DNA of 64,000 nt from Amycolatopsis solani (GCF_033441515.1 NZ_JAWQJT010000001.1:1240001-1304000); one strand, 5' to 3'. Shown: positions 25,140-33,525, numbered from the stretch's first letter. Notes: generated by a model not told the origin, from the letters alone. A program made the numbers and translations.

Positions 25140-25592
25140 ATGACGGACGCGGTGGCCGACGTCGAGCGCGCCATGATCGCGATCCGCCGCAGCCAGCAGC
25201 GGCGGGCCCTGAGCCGGATCGGCAAGGCCAGGGGCCGCGGCGCGCACGACCCGGTGCACGAACTGCTCGACGTCGTCGAGGAGCTCGGCGATCGCGGCGA
25301 GCCCAGCACGGTGACGGCCTTGAGCGCGGCGATGGGCGTCGACCAGCCCCGCGCGAGCCGGCTGGTGGCGCGCGCGGTCGAGCAGGGACTGCTGCGCCGC
25401 GAAGCCGATCAGCGCGACGGGCGGCGTGCGGTGCTCGTGCCGACGGAGGCCGGCCAGGCGCACCTCGACGAGCTGCACGCCTTCCGCCGCTCGGTTTTCG
25501 CGGAGGTCATGGCGGACTGGCCGGAGGTGGACCGCGACACCTTCGGCCGGCTCCTCACCGCGTTCGTCCGCGGGTACGGCGCCCTCGGTTAG
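25140..25592 (+). CDS. MarR family winged-helix regulator
   Basis: A 150-residue MarR-type repressor. The winged helix-turn-helix covers about residues 50-105: recognition helix 'VDQPRASRLVARAVEQGLL' and a wing 'READQRDGRRAVLVPTEAG'. Flanking helices form the dimer. ATG at 25140 with GGAGGTGGAG upstream. It is divergent from the MarR remnant and dioxygenase and ends overlapping the convergent dnaB by 4 bp. It could act on the operator at 24748-24770, but its own neighbours do not identify a ligand. Confidence 0.86.
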   Translation: MTDAVADVERAMIAIRRSQQRRALSRIGKARGRGAHDPVHELLDVVEELGDRGEPSTVTALSAAMGVDQPRASRLVARAVEQGLLRREADQRDGRRAVLVPTEAGQAHLDELHAFRRSVFAEVMADWPEVDRDTFGRLLTAFVRGYGALG

Positions 25593-27013
25593 TCGTGCGA
25601 GAGGTCGACGAAGCGGCTGTAGTGCAGCTGGTGGGCGACGGTGATCGTCGCCGTCGGGCCGGCACGGTGCTTCGCGATGATCAGGTCCGCCTCGCCGGCG
25701 CGGGGGTCGTCGCGCTCCCAGGCGTCCGGGCGGTTGACCAGGATGACGAGGTCGGCGTCCTGCTCCAGTGAGCCGGACTCACGCAGGTCGGACAGCATCG
25801 GGCGCTTGTCCGTGCGCTGTTCGGGACCACGGTTCAGCTGGCTGATCGCGATCACCGGGACCTCGATCTCCTTCGCCAGCAGCTTCATCTGCCGCGAGAA
25901 CTCCGAGACTTCCTGCTGCCGCGACTCGACGCGCTTGCCGGACGTCATCAGCTGGAGGTAGTCGAGGACGACGAGCTTCAGGTCGTTGCGCTGCTTCAGC
26001 CGCCGCGCCTTCGCCCGGATCTCCATCATCGTCATGTTCGGCGAGTCGTCGACGAACAGCGGCGCCTCCGACACCTCGCTCATCCGGCGGGCCAGCCGCG
26101 TCCAGTCGTCGTCGGACATCTTGCCGCCGCGCATGTCGGCGAGGCGGATCTTCGCCTCGGCCGAGAGCATGCGCATGACGATCTCGGTCCGGCTCATTTC
26201 CAGGGAGAAGATGACACTGGTCAGGCCGTGCCGGATCGACGCCGACCGCGCGAAGTCCAGGCCCAGTGTCGACTTACCGACACCCGGGCGGGCCGCGACG
26301 ATGATCATCTGGCCCGGGTGCAGGCCGTTGGTCAGCTCGTCGAAGTCGGTGAACCCGGTCGGGATGCCCTGGGACTGGCCGCCGCGCGACGCGATCGCGT
26401 CGATCTCGTCCATCGTCGGCTGCAGCAGCTCTTCCAGCGCGACGTAGTCCTCGCTGGTCCGGCGCTCGGTGACGTCGTAGATCGCGGCCTGCGCGCGGTC
26501 GACCACCTCGTCGATGTTCGCGCCGTCGGCCGCGGCCGCGCCGTAGCCGTACTGCACGATCCGGGTGCCCGCCTCGACCAGCCGGCGCAGCACTGCCTTC
26601 TCCGAGACGATCTCCGCGTAGTACCCGGCGTTCGCCGCCGTCGGCACCGTCGCGATCAGCGTGTGCAGGTAGGGCGCGCCACCGACGCGGCCCAGCTCCC
26701 CGCGCCGCTCCAGCTCCGCCGACACCGTGATCGGGTCGGCCGGCTCGCCACGGCCGTAGAGGTCGAGGACGCAGTCGTAGATCGCCTGGTGCGCGGGCCG
26801 GTAGAAGTCGTCGGGACCGAGGGCCTCGATGACGTCGGCGACCGCGTCCTTGGACAGCAGCATGCCGCCGAGCACGGACTGCTCGGCCGCGATGTCCTGC
26901 GGCGGCTGGCGGTCGAACCCGCCACCGCCGCCACCGCCGCCGTCGGGTGGCGGCTCGCTCGGCCCCGGGTCGGACTCCGCGTACATCGGACCTCGGTCGT
27001 CGGTCAGCGCCAC
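25589..27013 (-). CDS. dnaB: Replicative DNA helicase DnaB
   Basis: A 474-residue hexameric helicase that unwinds DNA at the replication fork. The N-terminal domain begins with the family-typical 'RQPPQDIAAEQSVLGGMLLS' after a Gly/Pro linker. The RecA-like domain has Walker A 'ARPGVGKSTLG' and Walker B 'LVVLDYLQLM'. No intein is present. I place the start at GTG 27013, which matches the N-terminus of mycobacterial DnaB and has GGAGGT ten bases upstream; a GTG four codons earlier sits directly on that ribosome site. The upstream region carries several DnaA boxes. Confidence 0.95.
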   Translation of the reverse strand: MALTDDRGPMYAESDPGPSEPPPDGGGGGGGGFDRQPPQDIAAEQSVLGGMLLSKDAVADVIEALGPDDFYRPAHQAIYDCVLDLYGRGEPADPITVSAELERRGELGRVGGAPYLHTLIATVPTAANAGYYAEIVSEKAVLRRLVEAGTRIVQYGYGAAAADGANIDEVVDRAQAAIYDVTERRTSEDYVALEELLQPTMDEIDAIASRGGQSQGIPTGFTDFDELTNGLHPGQMIIVAARPGVGKSTLGLDFARSASIRHGLTSVIFSLEMSRTEIVMRMLSAEAKIRLADMRGGKMSDDDWTRLARRMSEVSEAPLFVDDSPNMTMMEIRAKARRLKQRNDLKLVVLDYLQLMTSGKRVESRQQEVSEFSRQMKLLAKEIEVPVIAISQLNRGPEQRTDKRPMLSDLRESGSLEQDADLVILVNRPDAWERDDPRAGEADLIIAKHRAGPTATITVAHQLHYSRFVDLSHD

Positions 27014-27247
27014 CGCCCCGGACACCTCCTCATCGTGTCGAACACCCGTTCGATTATGCCGGATCTTCGCTCTCGAAGCACGCGGCTCGTCCCGTGCTTC
27101 CCCATCACCCGGACCTCGTCACCTCGATGATCGACGACAACGCCGACCGGTGGTGGCAGACACGCGGAACGCCACGGTGAGTACAGGCCCGAGGCGGCAC
27201 GCTAGATCCCCCACAAGGCCGATGGCAATTCCGGGTGGGGACCCATC

Positions 27248-27256
27248 TGTGGACAA
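27248..27256 (-). promoter_or_regulatory. DnaA box
   Basis: TGTGGACAA, the exact complement of TTGTCCACA. It is the member of the cluster closest to dnaB. Confidence 0.65.
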
Positions 27257-27300
27257 CCTGGGGATGAATGGGGGTAACCAATCACAGGTGCCGCGTGAGC

Positions 27301-27309
27301 TGTGGACAA
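27301..27309 (-). promoter_or_regulatory. DnaA box
   Basis: TGTGGACAA, a second exact copy, 53 bases from the first and followed 11 bases later by a one-mismatch copy (TGGGGACAA at 27312-27320). Confidence 0.65.
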
Positions 27310-27356
27310 GTTGGGGACAAGCGTGATCGGCTTAAGTAAAACCGCAGGTCAAGGGC

Positions 27357-27376
27357 TGTGAACAAGCTGTGGAGAA
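27357..27376 (-). promoter_or_regulatory. Pair of near-consensus DnaA boxes
   Basis: TGTGAACAA at 27357-27365 and TGTGGAGAA at 27368-27376 each differ from the perfect box by one base. Their 11-base spacing equals that of the neighbouring pair at 27301 and 27312. Confidence 0.5.
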
Positions 27377-27520
27377 CTTGCCGAAAACTCGTTCGGCGTG
27401 TCGCGTGAAGTCCGTCCTTCGGCGTGTCGTGGACCAGCTCGGACCCATTGACCGACGCCACCTGTGGATGAATATCACGGAGGGTAGAGCGACCACCCGG
27501 TGGGCTGAACGGCGCCGGCG

Positions 27521-28309
27521 TCAGGCCGCGGTGAGCCGGCCCTGTGCGCTGCGTAACCGGTCAGCGAGAACGCGCTGGTCGGCCGGGGTGAAGGCGATCC
27601 GGTTCTCGCCACGCCCCGGAATCTCCTCGGTCAGCCACCGGCCTTCCGAGGTATCGATGTAGTTAACCGGGCGTTCGATCCGGTGCCGCGCGCCCGTCCG
27701 GCTGCGGGCGGCGACGTAGAGGCTGCCGCTGCCCATCCGGCGCAACGCGAGGATCCGGCGGAGCTCGTCGGCCTCCTGCGAGCCCTCGGCCGGACGGTCG
27801 TTGCGGAGCACTGCGAACTCGCCGTCGTCGCCGCGGGCGGTGCCCTCGATCTGGCTCTTCGGCACCGCCAACGGCGTCCCGCGGCCCGGTGCCAGCTTCG
27901 GGATCTGGCCGAGGAAGTCGTCGAGCAGCTCGCCGGGCCGCGAAGACCCCAGCACGACGACGTCCAGCTCTTCGTGCTTGGCCAGCACGAACGCCTCCCC
28001 GCCGGCGCTGCCGCCGAGCAGCCGGTAGCTGACCGCCTTGCCCTGGAAGCCGCCGTCGATCCAGCCGTAGTACTCCAGCTGCGGCCGGGCGATCGCCTCG
28101 ACCGTGGCGACGAATCCGGGGTGCATGCCGCGCGGGCCGAAAAGCCCGGCCTTGGCGAGCTCGGCGTTGACCCGCTCGTCCTCCGCGCGCTGGGCCTCGT
28201 CGCTGTACCAGGTCGGCGTCTCCGCCAGTACCGTGTGCGGCTCGCCGCCCCGGCGCCGGATCAGGTTGACCAGGGTGCCGGTCGTGATGGTGACTTGCCT
28301 GTCCAGCAC
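27521..28309 (-). CDS. EspG family ESX secretion-associated protein (second cluster)
   Basis: A 262-residue EspG-like chaperone, a diverged paralogue of the one at 2591-3334. Family features include the opening 'MLDRQVTITTGTLVNLIRRRGGEP', 'YYGWIDGG' strands and the end '...FTPADQRVLADRLRSAQ'. It should bind PPE-like substrates in the cytosol before type VII export. GTG start with GGGGGAAG upstream. A hairpin separates it from the PPE-like gene, so its expression may be partly uncoupled from the rest of the cluster. Confidence 0.82.
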   Translation of the reverse strand: MLDRQVTITTGTLVNLIRRRGGEPHTVLAETPTWYSDEAQRAEDERVNAELAKAGLFGPRGMHPGFVATVEAIARPQLEYYGWIDGGFQGKAVSYRLLGGSAGGEAFVLAKHEELDVVVLGSSRPGELLDDFLGQIPKLAPGRGTPLAVPKSQIEGTARGDDGEFAVLRNDRPAEGSQEADELRRILALRRMGSGSLYVAARSRTGARHRIERPVNYIDTSEGRWLTEEIPGRGENRIAFTPADQRVLADRLRSAQGRLTAA

Positions 28310-28349
28310 CGCACTTCCCCCATTGAAAACAGTTGGTGAACCCGAAGCG

Positions 28350-28381
28350 GCCGGGCGCGCTCATCTTGGCACGCGCCCGGC
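28350..28381 (-). terminator. Hairpin between PPE-like and EspG genes
   Basis: A 10-bp GC stem (28350-28359 with 28372-28381) and a 12-base loop directly follow the PPE-like stop on the minus strand. It looks like a terminator or attenuator inside the cluster. Confidence 0.6.
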
Positions 28382-28394
28382 GGTCCCGCGTGCG

Positions 28395-29735
28395 CTACTC
28401 GCCGATGACCGGCGGTGCGGTGAGCTCGTCGGTTCCGAAGATGTCGTTCGGGTCGTCGCCGAGGAGGTACTTCGACGTGCGTTCCTCGTCGCCGCCGCCC
28501 TGGCCCTTGGCACCGTGACCCATGCCGCCCATGCCACCCATCCCGGTGGACCCGGCCCGGCCGGCGCCGGCGCCGCCCGCGCCCATCGCGCCACCACCGG
28601 CACCCAGGCCGCCCCGGCCCGCACCCGCCGCCCCACCCGGGGTGGCCGCGCCGGTCGAGCCGCCGGGGCCGAAGCCCCCGCCACCCGGACCGAAGCCCGA
28701 CGGGTCGCCGACCCCGCCCGAACCGCCGGGGCCGAAGCCGCCGGCGCCGGGGATCGAGAAGTCGCCCGCGCCACCCGACCCACCGGGACCGAAGCCGCCG
28801 GCCCCGGGGATCTTCGGCGGTGTGAAGCCGGACGAGTGGGTGCCGTCGCCGAAGTTCGGCGGCGTGTAGTTGCCGCCCGGAACCTGGGACGGGTCGAACT
28901 TCCCACCGGGGATCTGGGAGGGATCGAACTTCGGCGGGGTGTAGTTGCCACCGGGGATCTGGGACGGGTCGAACTTGCCGCCGGGTGTGGTCGGCTGGCC
29001 GCCGAAGGACGGCACGCTCCCGCCACCCGGCATGTTCACGCCGGGCACGGACCCGCTGCCGTTCCCGGTCCCGTCGCCGGTGCCGTTCCCGTTGCCGTCG
29101 TCGCCCGGCTTCTTCTTGCCGTCCTTGCCGCCGTCGACGTTGACGTTCTCCTGCTGCCCCTTGAGCGCGGAGTACGCCGGCATCTTCTGGCCGTTGTCGT
29201 TGCTCGCCTTGTAGTAGGTGTTGAAGGCGTCGACGTTGGCCTGGCCCTTGGAGTTGTAGTCGCGGATCGCCCGGTCGGTGTCGGTCGTCCACGGCGTCAC
29301 CGCGTTGAGCAGGTTGTTCTTCGGCGGGTCCTTCGGGACCTCCTGGACCTGCGTGTGCACGGTGGTGAAGGCGTTGTGCTGCTCGCCGAGGTACTTGTCG
29401 GACTCGGTGAGCTTGGTGCCGGAGTCCTCCATCCACACCCGCAGCGGGTGCGCGCCGGCGTTCTGCGCCGCCTCGGAGCCGCCGCCCGTCCAGGCCGCGT
29501 CCATCTCCTTGGCCAGTGCGTCGATCGTGCTGAGCCGCTCGGAATACGCGCCCTTGAGCCGGCTCGCCGCCGACTGCCCGTTCGCGATCGAGCCCGCGCC
29601 GGGACCGTGGGTGATCTTCTCCCAGATGTCGTAGCAGTCGATCTTCCGGTCGCCCTGCGTCGAGGCGTGGTCGTCGGAGTGCGTGGTCGCCATGTTGTAG
29701 GCGGCGAAGCCACCCAGCAGCACCAGTTCCAGCAT
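28395..29735 (-). CDS. PPE-like type VII substrate with Gly/Pro repeats (second cluster)
   Basis: A 446-residue paralogue of 3331-4689. A short hydrophobic N-terminus is followed by a helical PPE/WXG-like domain with the turn 'AAWTGGGSEAAQNAG' (near residue 82) and 'AVTPWTTDTDRAIRDYNSKG' (about 145-165), matching 'DVATPWNTDTEDKINQYNRK' in the other copy. A low-complexity region has repeats of 'FDPSQIPGGNYTPP' and 'GAGGFGPGGSGG'. The C-terminal tail 'YLLGDDPNDIFGTDELTAPP' then VIGE is shared with the paralogue. It starts one base after the DUF3558 stop. Confidence 0.8.
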   Translation of the reverse strand: MLELVLLGGFAAYNMATTHSDDHASTQGDRKIDCYDIWEKITHGPGAGSIANGQSAASRLKGAYSERLSTIDALAKEMDAAWTGGGSEAAQNAGAHPLRVWMEDSGTKLTESDKYLGEQHNAFTTVHTQVQEVPKDPPKNNLLNAVTPWTTDTDRAIRDYNSKGQANVDAFNTYYKASNDNGQKMPAYSALKGQQENVNVDGGKDGKKKPGDDGNGNGTGDGTGNGSGSVPGVNMPGGGSVPSFGGQPTTPGGKFDPSQIPGGNYTPPKFDPSQIPGGKFDPSQVPGGNYTPPNFGDGTHSSGFTPPKIPGAGGFGPGGSGGAGDFSIPGAGGFGPGGSGGVGDPSGFGPGGGGFGPGGSTGAATPGGAAGAGRGGLGAGGGAMGAGGAGAGRAGSTGMGGMGGMGHGAKGQGGGDEERTSKYLLGDDPNDIFGTDELTAPPVIGE

Positions 29736-29736
29736 C

Positions 29737-30333
29737 TCAGCCTCCCAGGGTGTGGATCATCGACTCGCCGAACTTCATCGCCACCGAGCACGGGTCCGAA
29801 GCGCCGGCGCCGTTGTCGTACTGCACCAGGATGTTCACCGCCAGCTGGTCGGTCACCGCGACGAACAGGCCGCACTTGCCGTTCTTGCGGTCGTCGACCG
29901 CGGCGGCGTAGACGCCCGGGTAGCCGGCGGCCTGGGTTTCACCCCAGTACGCGTCGTTGGCCTTGGTGTCGTAGACGTCCTGGAGCCCGTTCTTGTTCGC
30001 GGTCACCGTGGTCACGTCGATCTGGTTGCCGGGGTCGGCCGCTTCGGTGAACGTGCAGCTCGGGCCGTTGCCCGTGCTCCGCGGTTCGCCTTCGCCGAGC
30101 CCCAGGTCGGAGCGCGCCGACGCCGACAGCGTCGCGCAGGCGTCCGAGGTGATCGCGCCGGTGTTCAGCGGGCTCGGCACGTGCGGCGCGGTGTCGGCGA
30201 CGGAGCGGGTTTCGCTGCTCGACTCGGCGGTCGACGGCGCCGCGTTCGCGGTACCCCTGGTCTTGCCGCCGCACCCGGCGACGGCGAGCACGGCGAAGGC
30301 CAGTGCCGGGACGGCGAGAAGTCGTCGGTTCAC
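29737..30333 (-). CDS. DUF3558 lipoprotein (second type VII cluster)
   Basis: A 198-residue lipoprotein. Signal peptide with lipobox 'VLAVAGC' (Cys near residue 21), a Ser/Thr linker, then the DUF3558 body with 'ITSDACATLSASARSDLGLG' and 'PSCTFTEA', plus a second cysteine pair near the end ('GKCGLFV', 'SDPCSVA'). I start at GTG 30333 because it overlaps the preceding stop (GTGA) and yields an N-terminal signal peptide. It is the partner of the other DUF3558 gene at 1576-2196, but gene order differs between the two clusters. Confidence 0.82.
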   Translation of the reverse strand: MNRRLLAVPALAFAVLAVAGCGGKTRGTANAAPSTAESSSETRSVADTAPHVPSPLNTGAITSDACATLSASARSDLGLGEGEPRSTGNGPSCTFTEAADPGNQIDVTTVTANKNGLQDVYDTKANDAYWGETQAAGYPGVYAAAVDDRKNGKCGLFVAVTDQLAVNILVQYDNGAGASDPCSVAMKFGESMIHTLGG

Positions 30334-30683
30334 GTGGCCTGGTTCCCCGTCTTCGCCATGTCGGCCTGGGTGTCCGACTCCTTGGTGGTGATCTTCTGCT
30401 TCGCGGCCGTCAGCGCGTCGATGTAGTTGGTGACGTATTCCTGCATCTTGCTGTTCTGCTCGAGGAAGGCCTTGCCGGACGGGTTCGCGAGCTTCTCCCA
30501 GTCCTCGCTGGCGAACTCCTTGCCGGGCGCCTTCACGTTCGCCATCAGGTTGGCGTCGTCGTAGTCGCGCTTCAGGTCGGCCCGCAGATCCTGCCACTTC
30601 TTGATGACGGCGTCGATCTTGTCGGCGTCGAACGTGAAGCCACCGCCACCGGCCGGTGCTGACATGTTGACTTCATTGGCCAT
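30330..30683 (-). CDS. Small helical WXG100-like protein (second type VII cluster)
   Basis: A 117-residue soluble protein: a Gly-rich start, 'FTFDADKIDAVIKKWQDLRADLKRD' as a first helix, and a long second helix from about residue 70. The tail is charged. The layout is that of ESX small substrates, without a perfect WXG turn. First gene of a minus-strand run with the DUF3558 and PPE-like genes. It lies downstream of rplI on the same strand, with a terminator between them. Confidence 0.75.
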   Translation of the reverse strand: MANEVNMSAPAGGGGFTFDADKIDAVIKKWQDLRADLKRDYDDANLMANVKAPGKEFASEDWEKLANPSGKAFLEQNSKMQEYVTNYIDALTAAKQKITTKESDTQADMAKTGNQAT

Positions 30684-30760
30684 CCGGATCCATCCCCTTC
30701 GCGTCCCCGCCCATTCTCCTCCGACGCCGCCCGCGTGTCCGGGGTTCCCCCGAAACGCGT

Positions 30761-30795
30761 GAAGGCGGGCCGCCCACCAGGGACGACCCGCCTTC
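30761..30795 (-). terminator. Terminator of the rpsF-ssb-rpsR-rplI operon
   Basis: GAAGGCGGG at 30761-30769 pairs with CCCGCCTTC at 30787-30795. It starts 16 bases past the rplI stop on the minus strand. Confidence 0.8.
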
Positions 30796-30810
30796 CGACG
30801 ACGTACTGCT

Positions 30811-31272
30811 TTACTGCGCGGCGGCCTTGACCTCGAGCCGCACGTCGACCTTCACGTCCGGGTGAAGCCGGGCGCCGACCGAGTGCTTGCCCACGGTCTT
30901 GATGTGGTCGCGGAGCTCGATGACGCGCTTGTCGAGCAGCGGGCCACCGGCCGCCTTGATCGCGTCGACGATCTCGCCGGCGGTGATCGAACCGAAGAGC
31001 TTCTTCGAGCCCTCGGCCGCCTTGCCGGTGAGCTGGATGGCGCCGAGGCCCTCCAGCGTCGCCTTGATCTCCTTGGCGTGGTCGAGGTCGCGGATGCGAC
31101 GGCTCTCCTGCGCGCGCTGGATGGTGCGCACGTTCTTCTCCGCGCCCTTGGAGGCCACGATCGCGTAGCCCCGCGGGAGCAGGTAGTTGCGCGCGTAGCC
31201 GTCCTTGACCTCGACGATGTCGCCGGGGCCGCCGAGGTTGGCCACGTCCGTGGTGAGGATGATCTTCGCCAT
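30811..31272 (-). CDS. rplI: 50S ribosomal protein L9
   Basis: A 153-residue L9, which binds 23S rRNA near the L1 stalk. The N-terminal RNA-binding lobe has the signature 'VANLGGPGDIVEVKDGYARN' followed by 'YLLPRG'. A long connecting helix and the C-terminal domain ('FGSITAGEIVDAI') are complete. Last gene of the rpsF operon, 14 bases after rpsR. Confidence 0.96.
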   Translation of the reverse strand: MAKIILTTDVANLGGPGDIVEVKDGYARNYLLPRGYAIVASKGAEKNVRTIQRAQESRRIRDLDHAKEIKATLEGLGAIQLTGKAAEGSKKLFGSITAGEIVDAIKAAGGPLLDKRVIELRDHIKTVGKHSVGARLHPDVKVDVRLEVKAAAQ

Positions 31273-31286
31273 TTCAGTGCCCTCCC

Positions 31287-31535
31287 TTAGCGCGCGGTCG
31301 AGGTGTAGGGGAGCAGCGCCATCTCGCGGGAGTTCTTGACCGCGATGGCGATGTCACGCTGGTGCTGGCTGCAGTTGCCGGTGACGCGACGGGCACGGAT
31401 CTTGCCGCGGTCGGAGATGTACTTCCGCAGCAGGTTGGTGTCCTTGTAGTCGATCAGTTCCGGGCGGCCCTTCTTCTCGGCCTTGCAGAACACGCAGACC
31501 TTCTTCTTGGGCTTGCGGATGGGTGGCTTGGCCAC
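31287..31535 (-). CDS. rpsR: 30S ribosomal protein S18
   Basis: An 82-residue S18, which pairs with S6 on the 30S platform. It keeps a CVFC motif near the N-terminus and a third cysteine in 'GNCSQHQ', so it is of the zinc-binding (C+) kind, unlike the cysteine-free copies that some actinobacteria induce under zinc limitation. 43 bases separate it from ssb. Confidence 0.96.
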   Translation of the reverse strand: MAKPPIRKPKKKVCVFCKAEKKGRPELIDYKDTNLLRKYISDRGKIRARRVTGNCSQHQRDIAIAVKNSREMALLPYTSTAR

Positions 31536-31578
31536 TGTCTACTCCTGGTAACTCAAATCTTTGTGGATGTGTACGAGA

Positions 31579-32094
31579 TCAGAACGGGGGCTCGTCCGAG
31601 AAGCCGCCGCCACCGCCGCTGCTCGCGGCCGGGGCGGAACCCCACGGGTCGTCGGCCGGTGCGCCGCCGCCGCCGCGGTTGCCACCGCCTCCGCCGCCGC
31701 CGCCGAAGTCACCACCGCCGCCGCCACCGCGGCTGACCTTGTTGACCTTGGCCGTGGCGTAGCGCAGCGAGGGGCCGATCTCGTCGACCTCGAGCTCGAC
31801 GACGGTGCGCTTCTCGCCTTCCTTCGTCTCGAACGACCGCTGCTTGAGGCGGCCCTGCACGACGACGCGGGCGCCGCGCGTCAGCGACTCGGCGACGTTC
31901 TCCGCCGCCTGCCGCCAGATGTTGCAGCGCAGGAACAGCGCCTCGCCGTCCTTCCACTCGCCGGACTGCCGGTCGAGCGTGCGCGGGGTGGACGCGACGG
32001 TGAAGTTCGCGACCGCCGCACCGGACGGGGTGAAGCGCAGTTCCGGGTCGGACGTCAGGTTGCCGACCACCGTGATGACGGTGTCTCCAGCCAT
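31579..32094 (-). CDS. ssb: Single-stranded DNA-binding protein
   Basis: A 171-residue SSB. The OB fold covers residues 1-115 ('[20 protein letters not shown]', '[20 protein letters not shown]'). A Gly-rich linker follows and ends in the acidic tip SDEPPF that recruits replication and repair proteins. The ATG at 32094 is the normal SSB start; an upstream frame crosses rpsF. It lies 17 bases after rpsF. Confidence 0.96.
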   Translation of the reverse strand: MAGDTVITVVGNLTSDPELRFTPSGAAVANFTVASTPRTLDRQSGEWKDGEALFLRCNIWRQAAENVAESLTRGARVVVQGRLKQRSFETKEGEKRTVVELEVDEIGPSLRYATAKVNKVSRGGGGGGDFGGGGGGGGNRGGGGAPADDPWGSAPAASSGGGGGFSDEPPF

Positions 32095-32111
32095 CGGGGT
32101 TCCCCTCGGGC

Positions 32112-32441
32112 TCAGGCCTTGGCGGCAGCGGGCTTGGGCGCTGCGGCGCGCTTGACCTCGCGGCGCATGACCTTGGTGCGGAGCACGGTCTCCTGCAGCG
32201 ACAGCTGGCGGTCCAGCTCCTTCACCGCGTCCGAAGACGAGTTCAGGTCGAGCAGGGCGTAGATGCCCTCCGCGTGCTTCTTGATCTCGTACGAGAGGCG
32301 ACGACGGCCCCAGACGTCGACCTTCTCGACGCTTCCGCCCGAAGTGCGGATGACGTTGAGGAACGTGTCGAGGGTCGGGGCGACCGTACGCTCGTCGAGC
32401 GTGGGGTCCAGGATGACCATTACCTCGTAATGGCGTGACAC
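32112..32441 (-). CDS. rpsF: 30S ribosomal protein S6
   Basis: A 109-residue S6, partner of S18 ('[20 protein letters not shown]', '[20 protein letters not shown]'). Of two adjacent GTG codons I choose 32441, which has AGGAGG nine bases upstream and gives the usual short N-terminus; the GTG at 32447 is only three bases from that site. First gene of the operon. Its leader contains two hairpins. Confidence 0.95.
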   Translation of the reverse strand: MSRHYEVMVILDPTLDERTVAPTLDTFLNVIRTSGGSVEKVDVWGRRRLSYEIKKHAEGIYALLDLNSSSDAVKELDRQLSLQETVLRTKVMRREVKRAAAPKPAAAKA

Positions 32442-32467
32442 AACCACTCACCTCCTATGGGCTCGCG

Positions 32468-32526
32468 GCCACGGACTGTCCGTGGCAGGAGGGTTTGTCC
32501 AGGTAAGGCTACCTGGGGGTGCCGGC
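32468..32526 (-). promoter_or_regulatory. rpsF leader with two hairpins
   Basis: Read on the minus strand, CCAGGTA pairs with TACCTGG (32509-32526, four-base loop), then GCCACGGAC pairs with GTCCGTGGC (32468-32486). They lie 27-85 bases before the rpsF start. The first may end the upstream gene's transcript. The second could be an S6:S18 autoregulatory element, a known class in bacteria, but the exact motif is not confirmed. Confidence 0.4.
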
Positions 32527-32543
32527 GGGACCGGACGGCGGGG

Positions 32544-33434
32544 TCAGCTCGCGCGGCGCAGGACCCAGGTCCGGACGAGGCCGGCGGTGACCCCGGCCAG
32601 CACGATCACGGCCAGCAGCATCGGCAGCTGGACGTCGTTCGAAGCGCCGTTCGAGGCGAGCGACTGCGCGTTGCCCGCGTCCCGGATGTCCGCGCCCTGG
32701 CCGCTCTGGTCGCCCGGCCCTGCCTGCGGCGCGGAGGCGTCACCCGGAAGGGTGCCGTTCGCCGGGTAGCGCACGCCCGGGGCGACGGCCGTGCCGGCGG
32801 TCGCGGTGGGGATGCCGCTGTAGTCGCGCATCGGCGCGCTGCCGCCCGTGCCGCCGGAGGTGCCGGGGTTCAGGTTGGCGAGGTTGCCGGAGGTGCCGCC
32901 GGGGGTGGTCCCGGTGCCGCCCTGCGGCGTGCCGGCGTTCGGCTGGGTCGGCGTGCTGGGTGCCACGTAGTTGCCGGCGAGCAGCGTGAGGCCGCAGCCC
33001 TTGGCGACGGTGCTCTCCACGCTGTTCAGCGTCTTGTTCCAGTCGAACCCGAGGCCCCAGGTGCCGGAGTTCGCCAGCGCGGTGCGCACGGCCTTGCCGA
33101 TCGCCGCGCCGGTGGCTTCGCCGCCCGCGGAGTTCGGCACCTGGCCCACCGGGATGGCGTGGTTCTTGGCGATGGAGTCGCCCGCCCAGCTGCCGACCGC
33201 CAGCGTGCCGGCGTTGTTGGCGCCGTTCGTGACGAGGGTCTTCACCGAGGCGCCGTCGATCGCGATCTGGTCGCCCATCTGGCCGGTGACCGTGCCCGTG
33301 CAGCTGCTGCTGACGACCTGCTGCGCGGCCGAGGCGGTGCCCGCGAAGAGGAAGGCTCCCCCGGTCACGAAGGCGGCGACAGCGGTGACGGTCAGTGCGC
33401 GGCGGGTCGTCGGCCAGGTGGGGATCTTCCGCAC
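32544..33434 (-). CDS. Exported, C-terminally membrane-anchored protein, paralogue 1 of 3
   Basis: About 296 residues. Signal peptide to about residue 36 (cleaved near ASAA), a globular region with one Cys pair ('SSSCTGTV', 'AKGCGLTL'), a Gly/Thr/Pro-rich linker, the motif 'PMRDYSGIPTATAG', and a single C-terminal transmembrane segment 'LPMLLAVIVLAGVTAGLVRT' followed by a basic WVLRR end. I start at GTG 33434, eight bases after GGAGGA; another GTG two codons upstream is too close to that site. Same design as the next two genes. Function unknown. Confidence 0.68.
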   Translation of the reverse strand: MRKIPTWPTTRRALTVTAVAAFVTGGAFLFAGTASAAQQVVSSSCTGTVTGQMGDQIAIDGASVKTLVTNGANNAGTLAVGSWAGDSIAKNHAIPVGQVPNSAGGEATGAAIGKAVRTALANSGTWGLGFDWNKTLNSVESTVAKGCGLTLLAGNYVAPSTPTQPNAGTPQGGTGTTPGGTSGNLANLNPGTSGGTGGSAPMRDYSGIPTATAGTAVAPGVRYPANGTLPGDASAPQAGPGDQSGQGADIRDAGNAQSLASNGASNDVQLPMLLAVIVLAGVTAGLVRTWVLRRAS

Positions 33435-33525
33435 GAGCACTGTCCTCCAGGGAATTACGGGGGCGTCGTTCCAGGCAACACCGGGACCAACGAAGGAGAT
33501 ACGTGAAAGATACTCGGCAGTCGGG

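Larger units (their letters stand above)
27014..27520. promoter_or_regulatory. Non-coding region upstream of dnaB with a DnaA-box cluster
   Basis: About 500 bases without a credible gene. Between 27248 and 27471 there are six DnaA-box-like 9-mers in the same orientation: perfect TGTGGACAA at 27248 and 27301, and near matches at 27312, 27357, 27368 and 27463. Spacings of 11 and 45-53 bases recur. The dnaB promoter lies in the right-to-left direction, and the left part (27030-27230) shows nothing clear. It is not oriC, since dnaA and dnaN are absent. Confidence 0.7.

Noticed and set aside
25589..27013. An intein in DnaB, as in some actinobacteria
   Set aside because: The protein is 474 residues and the Walker A region is uninterrupted.
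27014..27520. oriC
   Set aside because: DnaA boxes are present, but dnaA and dnaN do not flank the region and there is no evident AT-rich unwinding element.
28600..29000. A CRISPR-like or minisatellite array in the Gly/Pro region
   Set aside because: The repetition is codon-level low complexity of the PPE-like protein, without regular spacers.
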